DNA of 64,000 nt from Opisthorchis felineus (taxonomy: Eukaryota; Platyhelminthes; Trematoda; Opisthorchiida; Opisthorchiidae), in contig SJOL01007534.1 in assembly GCA_004794785.1 (NCBI GenBank), positions 96,204 through 160,203 of the forward strand, given 5' to 3'. Below the pieces are notes generated by a model that searched no databases, was not told the origin of the DNA, and saw only the letters and a list, made by a program, of their open reading frames with translations. Below are positions 1 through 13,815 of this stretch, in pieces (position 1 is the stretch's first letter; each line of letters starts with the position of its first letter). A program made the translations under genes and the position numbers.

Positions 1-82
1 GATAATATTACGAAGTAAGTAGCCAGACCCACTACGAACGATATCACTCAGTGGACATAGGGGTCATAACGTACATGGAGGC

Positions 83-129
<47 letters not shown>

Positions 130-496
130 AAACGCATGTAGATAATCGTCCATAATTGATAATGGAATCAATTTCCTCCATCCTTGACTACAGCTCGAGT
201 GGCCGGATAAACCAGCAATGTTCTAGACAAGTTTTCTGAAGGCACCACAATTTGCTAATGGCCAGCGGCGTTCTTGTACCTTTGTTTGTAAAAGCATGGT
301 AGTACCTTCTGCCTTAAGAGAAACAGGTAAAAAACTTAAAGGAAACACTTTGGGGCATCGTGTAACGATAAATATACACTGTGACCTATAAAAGCGCTAG
401 AGTATGAAATATTCTCGTGCGTGATCCTCAGAGCATAATTTTGTCTAAAAATGCGCAAATTGCCAGAGCAAAAAGTAACCAAATTAATGAACTCAC
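1..496. other. intron sequence, 3' part outside window
   Basis: This is the start of the intron that follows the 497-565 exon. It holds an (AT)n microsatellite. I looked for a further LRR or LRRCT exon on the minus strand and saw none. Confidence 0.5.
87..126. repeat. (AT)n microsatellite
   Basis: An uninterrupted run of about 20 AT units. Confidence 0.95.
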
Positions 497-565
497 AGAG
501 ACTCCAGATTCAGCTTTTCGAAAATTCCTTTTGCAATGCAGCGTAGTTTATTGTTATTTAGCATA
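497..565 (-). CDS. slit: slit-like exon: leucine-rich repeat, domain 3
   Basis: A 69-bp exon, phase 2-2, encoding MLNNNKLRCIAKGIF plus EKLNLESL. At 23 residues it is one shorter than its neighbours, with the missing residue in the F-to-L segment. The acceptor CTTTTATTTCAG and the donor GTGAGT at 496-491 are strong. The Cys after NKLR is matched by the D3 repeat NRITCV of other Slits. It is the most 3' exon visible. The last D3 repeat and the cap must lie left of base 1. Confidence 0.85.
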
Positions 566-994
566 CTGAAATAAAAGGATAACGCATACAATGGACCTAT
601 AGTGTAGTCTTCGCTGGTTCGCATGGCTAAACAAGTGTTGACAGATTTCAGATAATTCATTTTCAAACTGAATGCAGAGGAGTTAGGAGGGGTGGGTTGC
701 TGCGAGTTGCAAGTCCATGATGAATATTACATAATAAGTTTGGTAGTTGAGACCACTACTGTGGGTGGTCTTTTGTTGAAGAGACAAAGACAAGGAACAA
801 AAGCAAACCAAAGCAGAGATAAGAAATGGCGAAAGTGATGCCAAGACAGTCGTGACTGGTAGCATTCGGGTTGTGTGTTCTTGTTGGTCTCGTGAACATG
901 TGATGTCAGACTTCAGAGGATGACGCACTGTTGCCATGAGATTGGAATACACTACTAAATTACTACCTATATTGCCATCTTAAATCACCTTCAG

Positions 995-1055
995 TATATT
1001 ATATTATATTATATTATATTATATTATATATTACATTATATTATATATGTTATAT
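995..1055. repeat. (ATATT)n-rich microsatellite
   Basis: About eight pentamer units of TATAT/ATATT grading into irregular AT sequence. Confidence 0.85.
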
Positions 1056-4000
1056 TATTGTACCATACTATAATATGCACATTAAATGGTTGTTTCCATC
1101 ATTTTGCCTTATGCAGGAACCTCGTATATATTGAACTACTGGTTTACGTAGAAAGTAGTAGTAATGAACCAACTTTTGCCAATCCCCCTGACAATTACAT
1201 CAGCCTTCAACCGGGATCACTAGTTCTTTTGGCAATCACGATGATAAAGGAAGGAAGTGAGCTGTTAGAATATATTACTTGTTCGGTACACAGTCGACTC
1301 AGCTCACGGCTTTACTGTCATCACAAAATATTACCCGACGCACATCAGGTTCTAACACCCATGCAGTGAACTTGCGTGACCTAGAAGACACCGGCCTTGT
1401 CATTTACACCTGTTAACTGTCTGAACCTGAAACGAAACCTTTGTCACTTCTGGAACTGTATTTCAATGGACCCCTTCAATCAAATTGCGGCTGCCTTTAG
1501 CTTGAAATTCCTTGCCTATTTTTCGAGAATAAATAGTGGGAGAATGCAGGCTTAACATAATTAGGAGCACCTAGAGACACATCACTTTTGTGAATTAGAA
1601 AGAAATAAGCACTTTCGTAATAGAGAGACAGACACTCTCTTGAGGATGACTCGCAAAACCAGGAGAGAGTTTGTCAAAGGTATATTGTATAATGTGCAAC
1701 GCTGGTGCACCACCCGAAGTTTAAAAAGTCACGTTGAAGTTTTGGGAGGCGAATTACTCATACATTTAGAATGCTACAAAATTACAAAACCATAATTGAA
1801 GAACACATGTGCAAATATAGTATTTTAAATTTGCTGAAACACCTCATGCTGCAGGGCTTAACGTTCTGGATAAAACGTCTACTAAGTGAACTCCCGGGAC
1901 TTCATGTGAAACGCTAATTGCCTACTGTTTTTTTATTTAAAAAAACACGCAGGTGTTCCTGCCTTTAACGGCTAAAATACGAGGGAGCGAGAGAGAGAGG
2001 TATTTTACAAGGTTTGCATCCATTAATTGAGACGGAAGAAACGTGCACTTCATATCTTTAGTCGGCATCAAGTAGTAACCAGACTTCATTACCGTTAGGT
2101 GCATAATAAACACCTGTCGAAAGGGGAGAGGCTGAATGTCTGCCTGTCTGAATGTGTACGCACCGACCCAAGAAACACCGCTGCCCAACAAATAAACCTA
2201 ACCCGCCAAACATGAACAAACGTTTGGTTCCACAGGTACGCACCTCACTAACCAAACTACGATAAAAATCTGAGTAGACCGATTTAACAACAATACAGTA
2301 CCGGCACCAAGAGAAACGAATTTCAGTTCATTCTCAGAAAATGTACACAATCGATATGTTGTACACCGTGAAATACTTTCGGTTCTCCACGAAACTAAAT
2401 CTAACGTGTTGCAAGCGAGCGAAAGATAGCAAAGTGATCCATTCCTGGTAAGGAGAAACCTCTATTTTAGAAGAAGCTAACCCAAAATAAGACGGACGCG
2501 CTTCGCAAGCATTCCGGCGTATTATTTGTGACAAACTGAAGGTAGACAATTATCCTGCGTGACACATCGCTTCTGTGACCTTGACATCGTTTCGCTCACC
2601 GGCTGAAGCGAAATTTACAAAGTTTTCCCGAGGTCGAGACACGATCACCAATTGTCAGGATACCGTTGAGAGTACAACTTACACCATCACATTCCACAGT
2701 AACGTTACTCCCCAGATGACTCCACTACACAAATCCGTTTACCTCTCCTAAATGCTTTCAAGGGTGTGCGTTTCAGAACAGACGATAACTAGTTTTTTGG
2801 AGTGCTCTTTTCAGATGTATGGTATCCTTTAAAACCCGTGTGTCAAAAATTGTCGGATTATCAGTTAATCGTTTTTCTTCGGAAATATTTGAATATCTGT
2901 ATCATTAGGCACTGGAATTGGGTATCCGACCTATCGAAGTTTGTGGTTTCGTGCATGTTATAGAAAGGCGCAGAATTTTCTGCCTCAACGGAAAAAATGG
3001 GTTTTTAAAACCTTGTATCCAACAGCTTTCGACCGTTTGACTGAGCCATGGGAGCAATGCTCATTTAGACTCGGGTAGAAAATGACCAAATGTAGTAAAA
3101 ATAATTGTGTTGGAGACAAACAGCATAGTGAAGCACTTACACAAAAGCACGAGCGAAGCTATCGTGGATCATCTCAACAGACTAAAACAACATCGTGTAC
3201 CTCCTTTCTCCTGGTCAAACCCTTCAATTGCTTGAACCCACTGTTTTCTGCGTCCATCTCATGTATTCGATTTCACCCAGAATCCCTCATGAACTTTTGA
3301 CCCTTACCATGTCGAACTAGCTCTGATGAACTTCTCACGCTCGCTTCTTGACCACTTGCACTACCACGTGTTGTGTGCACACGTTTGTAGCTAATTCACA
3401 CCGGGGTACCGTTCTTGCCGGAGTTTCTTTGGACTTGCACCAATTCGTGCAAAATTTAGACGGAAATCCCCATAAGTTAAGGTATGTGTCCCTTTCATAT
3501 ACACATTCTGAACGTGTAGTGCCGCATTTTGTTGATAAATCTTAAAACTTCGTAATTCTTGGCTTGTGATTTTGCGCGCAACTCAATTGGGCTTCCCAGA
3601 ATACGTGACTTATTCCACACATCGTGTAGAGGTAAGCGAGGTTTTTAATACTAAGCTATAGTTAGGGGTAACATAGGGCAGGCTTTATTCGGTTTTAGGA
3701 AGGAGGACAGAGGAAACTGATGCAGGTCACTTTGACGAGCAGCCAAGATTGTCTAACGATCAAGTAACTTTTCACTGTTGTTTTCTTATTGCTATTCTTA
3801 TTGATGGTTTGTTCTACTGGTAAGGGTCAGCCGGCTGCATCACGAAAACCTAACCCTCATGGACCATACTCGACAAATACAATTTTTGGTCTTATGGGCT
3901 TCAGAAAAGTGAGAAACAAGTATGAACATGTGGCCGAGGTTAACGCCTTCTAGACCTACCATGAGTTATGCATGGAGAATTTTCTCGGAGGATCAGTGTT

Positions 4001-5340
4001 TTAGATTTCATTAATTCGGAAGGCAAACTTCCATTTGGATAAACATTTGTTTTCAGATGTTCTTCCTGACAAGTCCGTACGAAACGCGAGGCCCGAAATT
4101 CACATTTTTGCCCTTACTGCAGCTGTTAAGTAATGCACAGATTTGCGCATAATTTAAGAGACGAAGTAAATGCGTCCGATAGCTGCTTTTGCCTAGGGGA
4201 ATTACTTGAGATGTATTATCCACGATGCAACGGTAGGAAGACGCAATCTTTGAATGGCAGAAACTTGTTCTCTTATGTTTCTCCATAACAACTTCTAGGC
4301 TGATTTTTGTTTGTGAGATAACCGATGGTCAACACCCCCTACGTGCTTTCATATCTGCGTCACCTGAGAACGGGTATAGTTATATACCATTTGCTAAAAT
4401 GTGTCACAGTGTATTCTTAAGGGAGTCGAAAACAAGTGGGAATGTCATCTGATCGGTGGATGTGTTATGGTGACATTGTATGACGACCGCTGTGGATTCA
4501 CCTCTGCGTTTGCAATAAGTACCTATACGGAATCCGAACCATCCATATAACCTAAAGCAGGAATTTGGGGTTAGCCATAGCTTGTATTCACCCTTCTAGG
4601 TGTGTAAAAGTCAGTTTCCAAATTTGGTCCGACTTCTTCCAAATTAGATTCATGGCGTCTGTTTTTAGGCAACAATTTACTGAATGTTACTGTGGAGGAA
4701 AGAGTGTTACTGTTACAGAGGAAAGAGTGGGCAGTTTAAGATAGAAGCATTGCTTTATCAGTAATCAGCATGTTAGAGGCTTTCTGGGTGATTTTCACTC
4801 AATTCTGAATGTCAGTTCTTCCAAAATGCACTAGGTTTTGATAGACGCACAACATTTACGGTCTGATGAGAAAGTGGGCGCAGTTATACTGGGCATCAGT
4901 GCTCCATCCACAAACACGTTTGGTACCAGGCTTGTTCATAGTATTTAGCGTGAAGCAAAGAGCAGCGCGAAGCCCCATGAGTCACAAGCTGCTAGGCCGT
5001 GGTTGTCTCCACAATTCGGCGAATGAACTTAATCCCTATTGGGTCCTGGCGTGAATTTCCAGGTCTTATTTTAGTGCACTGCTTTTGAAAAACGGGAATA
5101 GTGTCCAATTCAAGCACATGGAATTGCCTTGGAAGTTATGCTTTGCGTTCAGACCATGGAAACCGAGGATTTGCTCCAAAGTCAGAACTTTGTCTTGTAA
5201 TCTACCATTTGACTGCAGAAAGTCTCCCGTTAAAATTCATGCATGATTCGCAAAACGAACGACTTCGTTTTACTGGTCAGTCACTCTGAATTATTGAGGT
5301 TATTCATCAAAACAGCCTGTTTTTTTCTTGACATAACATA

Positions 5341-5412
5341 GAACTCACAAGCCTGCAGAAAACTTCGACAGCTTACTACCGCACTTTTTGGGACTCATCA
5401 GGTTGGCATCAG
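5341..5412 (-). repeat. Family A element, decayed core fragment
   Basis: Matches the family A core (GCAGAAAACTTCGACAGC, then GGGACTCATCAGGT) with several changes and no inverted-repeat arms. On the minus strand the CTGATGA half of the hammerhead-like motif survives, while the GAAAC half is lost. Confidence 0.6.
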
Positions 5413-6913
5413 GAGAACATGCTGCGATACCTGGACTATCCTTTCAACTGGAAAGCGACCAAGCCTTTTTATAAAACATTCAATTGAAGGATATCACAAA
5501 CGAGAAATTCTTTCTAGCGTCTAACTTGTAAATAGCTCAAGAAGAGTAAGTGAGATAGAACGCCCATTCGATCCAGTTAAAAAGCGAGGTAAGACCTTTT
5601 GGCCTTACATTTAGGATGTGATTTCCGGATTGCTTTAGGACCAGGAGTTTTATCGTTGTCATGCCAGGTAAGGGGTCAAGTTCATCTCAGCGCTGGGGTC
5701 ATTTTTGTGTGAACACTTGGCTGGTAGTTTGTACCACCTTTTACTCTCGATCGTATTTATAATTCATGTTGCGTTAGACGCAACATGATAGTGGATTGAG
5801 CCGATGCTTGCTTTATGACACGAACAAAAGTTCGAATTACTGAGAGGGTTTTTTAGTTCACTGCTGTGGACTAGGCGACCCACAACAGGCGTTTTTCTCT
5901 TATATGATCACTGCTCTCGACAGCTCTTTTATTTGCTCTAGCCAGTGTCAAGGCCACTGCTCAACCAAACCACACCTACACGCAGATCGATTAGCATTGA
6001 TCGATCGGGAAAACAGTGGGAGAAGCGGATTCATGAGTGAACGGAAACTATTCACTGACTTAACTGCTGTACTACCAAGTTAATGAATCACAACAAGATA
6101 TGAACTATATTTTGATTACATTTGGGTGCCTGCGAGAATTACTGGATGTGTGTTTAAGTAATTCTTGTTAAAACGGTCTTTCACCTGTTCTGACAAGACA
6201 CAGGAATCAGTGGATTCGAGTTTCAGTGTCATTAGAGCAGATCAAAGGCCGCGTCGTGATTTTAACTCTATGATATGCAAAAGGGGGATGTTACGTACAG
6301 TCCAGTTGCCTTCACTGGGCGTACCTGAACAGGAGCGCACGATTCAGCGATGTGAATGGCTTGCCCGACACCTTGGCATAACATCGCTGGTGAGTTCTGA
6401 GAGTGGCACAACTCAGGTGCATTTTGGCGTACACTAACCACTTTGGGAGAGCAGGGGAGGTCAGGGAATGACCACTACAACGAGGATCGAGAGAATCTAA
6501 ATTATTTTCGTCGACCTTGTTTCGTTAGACCGCGGTGCCGTCTCTAATCAGCAACTCGTGGGATGCAACAAGGATATTTGGTCAAAGGCGGATTCGATCG
6601 TACCAGGTGTTTGGTGGCTTTCGGTAGGATTATAATCACTAAATGCGAAACATGCATCCAGCACCATAGAATTTGCTTTGGAGGCACCCTTTTATTTTTT
6701 GTGCAACCCACAAGGGTCCATATATTTAGAGCTGTTCCCGCCGATTATGGAAAGTGTACTGTGTGTTGTAGCCGGCATGTAAAAATGAACTTACACGATT
6801 TTCACGGAGGGTACGTAGCTGAAGGTGAAGTTATTCAGACAGCCCAGCTGGTTGTGCTGAAGTAATCTGCAGTAAAAAGGCAATCATATGTACACTGTCC
6901 GCAAAAGACTTAC

Positions 6914-6986
6914 AATATTTCCAGGTTTTCCAAACCTTTAAGAGTACGATGATCGAATGTTGTTAGTGAGTTGTTGCTCAAAATTC
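6914..6986 (-). CDS. slit: slit-like exon: leucine-rich repeat, domain 3, with 1-nt frameshift
   Basis: The exon has an acceptor TTACATTTCAG, a donor GTAAGT at 6913-6908, and LRR sequence at both ends: ILSNNSLT at the start and DHRTLKGLENLEIL at the end. The two halves are in different frames because the exon is 73 bp instead of the usual 72. The likely extra base lies in the AAA run (minus strand) at 6962-6960. Read as given, either frame meets a stop or loses the repeat. A homopolymer assembly error is the simplest explanation; a real inactivating mutation is possible. The end of the repeat resembles Slit D3 (HKMFKGLESLKTL). Confidence 0.72.
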
Positions 6987-7732
6987 TGAAATGTAAATTT
7001 GTCGGGAATAAACAAGTTTGACGCATGAAACAAACAAACATTCAAACCAGGTTGGTGAGAACTGTTAGCTTACTTTGTTAAAATCGATAGAACGGGTTTA
7101 CTTAGTGAAATAAGAACTTGTTCCGGAACTGAAGTCATTACAAGCAATTGTTGGGTCTTTGGAGTGACATTCCATGTTTCCGGTAGAAAGTTGACATAAG
7201 TGGTTTTGGAGTGGAACTCGTGTAAAACAACTTGTGACTTCAAGATCTGAAACTATTCATGTCCCACTGATAAATTGTTGCAACGGTCATCAGGTGTCAC
7301 TTTTCTGAGCAGTAACAGATAATGCGTGAATGTTGACCCAACATACACAGACTAGTGACCGTGACTGATCGGAAACACGCAGTTAAGAGGAAATTGATGT
7401 TGAAATCAATTAGGAATTGTACTCAAACCTATTACGGTTAGTACACTGGATGTGTTCTATGTCTCCTCTTTCTAGTGTACAGTGTTCTATAATGGTTGAA
7501 TTTTGTCGATACCTGTTGTGCTGAAGGCACTAAAAAGCAATCGCATCCGGGTCTTTGGACCGTAGAACAGTTTTCTGACCAAAGAGACGTTATTGAGAAT
7601 TCACTGTGACGAGTTCACTACAACAAAAGTACACGGCAATCTGATAATCTCATGATAACCCTTGATAATTTTGATAATCCCGTGATTGAACGATGAGTGG
7701 CACTATACTCTCTAATTTCGAGGTAATCACGC

Positions 7733-7928
7733 TGCTGATCAGCCACTCGTCTCCGAATAGTTAAATGTTTCAACTATAGGGGCTGGTGGTCGTGGGTTCG
7801 AAACCCCCTGGAGTTTCGCATGATGCGCACTGCTGCTGGCTCCTAATAAGAATGAAACAGCTGTACAGCGTTTCTCGGCCTTTTCGCACAGCCTGTCTTT
7901 ACTTACGGGATTAAATCTCTATCAAAAT
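7733..7928 (+). mobile_element. tRNA-like SINE, family C copy 1
   Basis: Starts near GCTGATCAGCCACTCGT. It carries a B-box-like GGGTTCGAAACCCC (7793-7806) and then a shared body with GATGCGCACTGCTG, CTCCTAATAAG, ATGAAAC and CTTACGGGATTAAATCTC. The same order of blocks occurs at 8817-9012 and 45882-46065, which establishes a dispersed family. The A box is degraded in this copy. SINEs of this kind are transcribed by Pol III and moved by LINE enzymes. Confidence 0.75.
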
Positions 7929-8816
7929 TTGATACTCTGGTACCTGTGTTTGTAAGGGAACCTGAACAAATATTAACGCTAAAACACGTGACCATCCAAA
8001 ATACGTGACTGTCACTTGGAAAACGAAGTCGTACGTGTCATCGGTTGATACTCTCATCTCAAACATAAAAATCATTCGAACAAACTAAAGAGTTTTCTTA
8101 TTCTTTGGTCTATACCAGGGTTATAATAAAAATTTTCCCTGTTCTGCTGTTCCGGCCATTCGGAGATAACAAACAATCGACCACTGTCCTTGTATTAACT
8201 ATTTGATTCAAAACACTTCGCTTGGCCGGTGTAATTACCTGATCCGTAGGCTACGAACAACTAAAAATCAAAGCCATCGTTTTTGTCATTCTTTCAGAAT
8301 TCCAGGAAGAACGTGAAATTCCACTAAATTTGGAATAAAAAAACGTTTTCTTGGGGTACTCGAATTTGGCTATTAGTTCTGAGTGTTCAGTAAGTATTGC
8401 CAGTGTGTAGTCAGTTGGTGCACCTGTTGGTGATATGACCCCGCACTGAATCTAAACTATGCGTACCAGCGTGGTAGGTAATCTCCATGTATGTATATTG
8501 CGAAGTAAGTAACTGAAAATGATATCCCCATATCTGTGTTTTATCTGGTATTGTGTTGTGCTGTGTTGAGATCTGCTGTCATAGACAAATCTGCAAATAG
8601 AGACTGATAAATAAGAAATGTTTAATGGAGATTTTGTTCTATGAGCGAAGTCAATTTATCCAAAAAAACTGAGAAGCACTCTACAGCCGTTTCATCCTTA
8701 TTGGGAAACATGAACACTGGGCATCACACGAATCTGTAAGGTGGTTCGAATTCACAACTATTTGGCCAGAAGTTGGAGGTTAACTTGTTCGGACGATCCC
8801 GTTTAAGTTATTCAAA

Positions 8817-9012
8817 CTGCTAATCAGCCGCTCGTGGCCAAACGGTTTGGTCTTCAACTGCTGGCCGAGCCGTTGCGAGTTCGAATCACCCTGGAGATTC
8901 TTGAGATTAATATCGCTGATGCTTTACGATAAGGACGAAGCCGCTATGAGATGTTTCTCAGTTTTTGGGCATAGATTGTCTTTGCTTACAAAACGAAATC
9001 TTTGTTGAAAAC
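8817..9012 (+). mobile_element. tRNA-like SINE, family C copy 2
   Basis: Begins CTAATCAGCCGCTCGTGGCC, with an A-box-like TGGCCAAACGGTTTGG and a B-box-like GAGTTCGAATCACC. The body matches copy 1 through CAGTTTTTGGGCATAGATTG to AAATCTTTGTTGAAAA. It has the best preserved tRNA-like head of the three copies. Confidence 0.75.
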
Positions 9013-10039
9013 TTCCAGATTCCCTCACATCTCCAAACATGTAAGTGACACTCTTGCGGATTCAATCGGATACCATCACTTGACGCTGGAGCTAGACCAC
9101 CACGAGCGGCTGTCTTTCCATTAGTTATTGTACGTGTTACTGTATTAGATTTAATTTTTTTGAGTACAGAGGACCCTGTAAATACGGTCGATACTGAGCG
9201 TTTTTCGAAACGTTTCCCAAATGAGGAAAACATCGGCTGGTGAATTTAAAAACTGATTTGCTCATTCACCAACTGTGAGTGAAGACACGTCACACCGAAG
9301 CACTCTATTTATATAGTTGGATAGGATTTTCTTCCTGTCAAGACCATACAACAAAATATTCTTCTGTATTGAACAGACTACAAGATTTATTGACGCCTTG
9401 TGTCATTTTATTCAAACTGCATCAGCCATTGACTTTGGTCAACTCGTGACATCGGCCGGTGTCTTGAAAAGTAGACATCCGGACCAAGTCGACGCTATGC
9501 TGTTCTCGAGACAGACAGAATGATGCATTTGTGTTGATAGTGATGAACAATACAACCAGACCTTTAACTTCTGGTTAAGAAAACGGGAGCAGAAACAATA
9601 GATTGTACATGATTTTATACTTCGCTAGTGCATTTCGGTGACCTCAATGATACAGGAAACCAAAATTTGTTCAGGCTATGCAAATGAACTGGGAAACACT
9701 GAGTTAATCTGTCAAACCGCATCTTCAAAATGAAGAACATTCTTTATGGTTGGAACATTCGGTTAACTCATTTTTCAAAGTTATTTCCTGTTGTCTCAGA
9801 TTAATTATCAATGCGATGTATACGTCACAACTTTGAAATTGGTCGCCGGATAATAACAATGAAAACGTAAACTGAATTCATCTATGTCGTCACAGAAGAT
9901 ATATGCTCATTGGCTGCCTTAGTGTTGCATACGGCAACTTGTCAGCCATATTTGAATTGCTTCTGTTCGAAATATCATTTCGTGAAACAAAGCGGTAGAT
10001 TCTTTGCCAAACGGCAAGATTAACACATGCGCAACTCAC

Positions 10040-10111
10040 AGTTTCTTCAACTTCGCATTACTTTCAAATGCAAACGGTTCAATTCTCTCCAATTGGTTTC
10101 CGTCCAGAATG
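10040..10111 (-). CDS. slit: slit-like exon: leucine-rich repeat, domain 3
   Basis: A 72-bp exon, phase 2-2, encoding ILDGNQLERIEPFAF plus ESNAKLKKL. The acceptor CTACGTTTTTCAG and the donor GTGAGT at 10039-10034 are good. The I-E-x-x-A-F-E core resembles the second D3 repeat of other Slits, so a first repeat may be hidden in the 19.6-kb intron or in the assembly gap. A longer open frame that covers this exon on the same strand continues upstream only as intron. Confidence 0.86.
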
Positions 10112-11040
10112 CTGAAAAACGTAGAAAAACACAAAAATGAAGCAGAGTTAATTAAAAAGACCACCACTAGAGTTGAAGCTGTGATTGAATGTGTCAAACA
10201 CAATGGATACTGCATACATAAATCAAGTGTCAGTTGTTCCGGATGTGGGAATCCAAGGTTGAACATTGGCAGTGATCGTTAGATATTGATCAACGAATCA
10301 TTTAATCAGCATTACCCAACCCTGTCCAATGATTCCCGTTGCCTTTCCACACGATCGCTGTTCAGTTTATGCGTAAATTACCTGAAAACAGAGTTTATCT
10401 ATATCTATCACTGACCAATGTGTAGTCAGGTAGTTCTTGTTACTCAACTGACCATTATGATGAAATAAAATCGGTCACTGGTGCAGATAAATACTTATTT
10501 GTAAATATAGATGTTGGCAACGGGAGACTCAAGCAAATCCCACATCAAAATCATCTGTTTATAATATTCTTCACCTAAACGTGCTGCATATAGACCGTCT
10601 CCTGGTCCATTAGGACTGATTTAAATAAGGAGCTTAAATTCAGAACCCCCAGAAAGCCTGTCCAAGGCTTTTCCTTAACAGGACTGCCCACCTGTATTAA
10701 GTACCATTCCAAATGAAACATGAGGTGAGCTTCGTCCAGAAAACTCATTTGCAGAATGTGCTAAAAGGAAGATTTCGTGAAAATTCATTCGGGTCTCTCT
10801 CTTACAAGGACCTATTCTTGAGTGTGTATATCCACATATGTCTACTTAAGAGATAAGACTGAAGAAAATTCGGAGACCAATTCTTCCTGGTGAGTTCCAA
10901 AAGCAGTGTGGTCTGCCATTAACGTTATAAGTGCTGTCTTAAGTTTAATGTTACTAGCTGAATTACTGACGCTGAAGACCCTGAAAAGAACAGCTTAACC
11001 TCCTTGCTTTCTAAGCCGTATTATCAAATAAAAGCCTTGA

Positions 11041-11274
<234 letters not shown>

Positions 11275-13729
11275 TGACCAGGTCTGTAATCTTGGCTTTG
11301 TCCTATTAATGCTGTGTCTCATAAATCGTGCTGTTCGTGAGCGTTCGAGGCGTTTAGGATAGAATCCATTACATGTAAGTCAGAATATTATAAATCAACG
11401 TAATTTGTCTTTAAGTTTGTTGAAATGCAAATGCCTCGGTTGTCTGGCCTTGAAGCCCAGTGTTTTGAAGTCCATGATGATATAACCATTATGGAAAACT
11501 CCCAAATCAAGCGTGTGGTGGCCTCATCACAAGTGCTGATGTAATGTTTTCAACTCTCATATTTTGAGAGCAAAACTGACTACTACAGGTTTCGGAATTG
11601 TATCGAAAGCTCAAATACAGTTATACTAACAAAGAGGGACCATCAAGGAAAGGAACACTATTTTAGAATTTTCTGGTTATGCTTGTTTTCAGGGTCAGTG
11701 TGGCCGATCTTAGAAACTGAAAGAGGTATTGATCCCTCAAAACATCACTTTAAAAAATCACGGTTTCTTTTATTCATTTGGCCTCCGAACGCCCTGAAAA
11801 TACGGGTGGACGTGAATTTCCCCGATTTTAACCAAAAGTTGATTCATGACAAATTGCTTGGTCACCGGACGAGCTAGTAACTCCATTTCAAGCAATTTGT
11901 GGGTCCAATTGTTTTTTATATCTTGTTCTTTAAAGCAAACCCAATGAACATTTTATTCACTCACAAATTAATCTGGGTAGAAACGATACTACAATTTAAA
12001 ACGAGCATTGGCTAGTGGCTGATACCCACATAATCTTGCGTGATTGTCCCATCCATAGCTCTAAACACCTCTAAACAGTGGTCCGTATCCTCATATCTGC
12101 TTTCCTAAATGGTTCACATGGTTTCAGAGCTAAATTTTAATATCCTATTTTGCACTGCTAACCATAGTTGTTTCTCCAGAGTTAGCTTCAATGGTAAAAT
12201 TGGAAAGCAACAAAAATCTACCTAGACCTGAGAAATTAGTCACTTAAACTCTTGTCGCATCTACCTGCGCCCACCCCGCCTGCAACTGCTATATGAATCT
12301 TTTACGAAAGGTAACACTCACTTGATAAATGCCACAAAAGAAGTAATTTAGGGGAGGAGATGTTTCCACTTGCCCTGTGAATTAATTTACCATCATCAAT
12401 GACAGTAAGGTTCATGCTTAGACGAGCGATCGTTTTGCTCAGCGGGATATGTTTGGGGCTTTTCTGTGAGAAACCATTTTTCAGCCAAGTTATCCAGGTC
12501 GAAATGGCTTCGAACAGTTTATAGGGCATATACTCTTCCACAACTGATCCACAACTCACATTGTTTAGAACTGCCATATTGTCGTTGGAATATTTGAGTC
12601 TTATGTATTTTTTTTTACATGTAATCAAACCAGTAGCCCCTAGGTCGGATAAATCACCATCTGGGGGAACAATGCCAGACAAATTTATCGGCGCATTTCA
12701 CTTCGAGGCTGACTTTATCATGGTGCAGAAAGCTTATGCAAAATGCAAATTGGAGCAGCGATTAAAAGACTCCGTAACACGTGAGCAACTAATTCACATT
12801 GATGGTTAATATTTTGCTGCCACTCTGTTATGACCAGTGATCCTGTAGGATGGGTAGTATAGGTCCGCTCATCTTGGTTCCAGAAAGCTTCCATGAAATT
12901 AAGGATAAAATCTCTAGAAAAACCTAAACACAGTTGTTTCTCTCATTGCATTAGGTAGGCAACTGTATGAGGGCTGTGTTTCGTCAGATTGTAAGCAGTG
13001 ACGGATATCACAAAAGGCAAAGGCTGTTTCATGTCACGCCCTTGACGTTCAAATCATTCAGTGGCGTGCACGAGACGTGGGCATGGGCCTAGTTCCGGCA
13101 GCCTCCACGGTTTGTGGTTCTGTGACGACACGACTAATCAGACGGCACAAGGGGACACAAAGTTGTAGAACGGTACTCTAACACCATACTATTATAACTT
13201 ATAGCTTCATTTGCGGGAGGTGTTCGGTCACGACATACGTCACTAATGGACACTATAGTCCGTTGTGTATCCATCTTTTCACCTGGTAGGTAAACGGCTG
13301 ATGCCGCAGTTTGCGACATCAGACTGGAGACTAAGGTGACCACGAAAAATCAATGTAGTTCTTGGCTCAAAGTGTTTTTACTGCTTTGAAGATGTATGTG
13401 CCGTTTGAGAGATTTGATGCGGTTGATTTCTACTCTCATGACGGTGGGCTTATACTTGGGCCCTTGCACTGGTGTTTTGTAGTGTCACAGTTTCTTGAGC
13501 GCATCAAATATCAAGCATTCCGAAATGATGACTAGTGTGTGAGTGGGGCAACGCAGACCGGAGTGCAATTCTGGGAGCCCGTAAGGATTTCATCCTAAAA
13601 GACACTAAAGTCGGCTCTCAAGTGAATGTCGAAGACATTTGTTGGTATTAAGGAATACATTCTGCCTCTAAATAGTGTGTCTGACAATATGTCGGCATAT
13701 CGGTAGCTCCGAAGTTTTTAGTGGTTACA

Positions 13730-13815
13730 GGTCAGATGGATGTGACCTGTTCGCTGAGCTTCGCTACTTAATTGCAGCCTTTTTGTTACCAGTCGTGGAG
13801 GCATCATCAGTGCAC
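13730..13815 (-). repeat. Family B element, decayed copy
   Basis: On the minus strand GCACTGATGATGCCTCC is followed by a degraded body and AGCGAACAGGTCA. This is the same order as in the family B copies at 51.6 and 60.7 kb. The GAAAC half of the motif has decayed to AACAA. Confidence 0.6.

Larger units (their letters stand above)
566..6913 (-). other. slit intron (6.3 kb)
   Basis: Lies between the D3 repeats at 6.9 and 0.5 kb. It contains the ATATT repeat and a decayed family A fragment. The small open frames inside it have no recognisable domains and no splice context. No further LRR exon was seen. Confidence 0.55.
6987..10039 (-). other. slit intron (3.1 kb)
   Basis: Contains two tRNA-like SINEs of the same family in tandem (7.7 and 8.8 kb) and a cluster of TGATAAT words at about 7640-7685. 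No coding sequence was recognised. Confidence 0.55.

Noticed and set aside
12302..12682. 126-codon open frame, minus strand, ending near a GTGAGT
   Set aside because: The donor-like site would give NISSPKLLLLWHLS, which does not fit the LRR spacing or the phase 2 rule of the gene.
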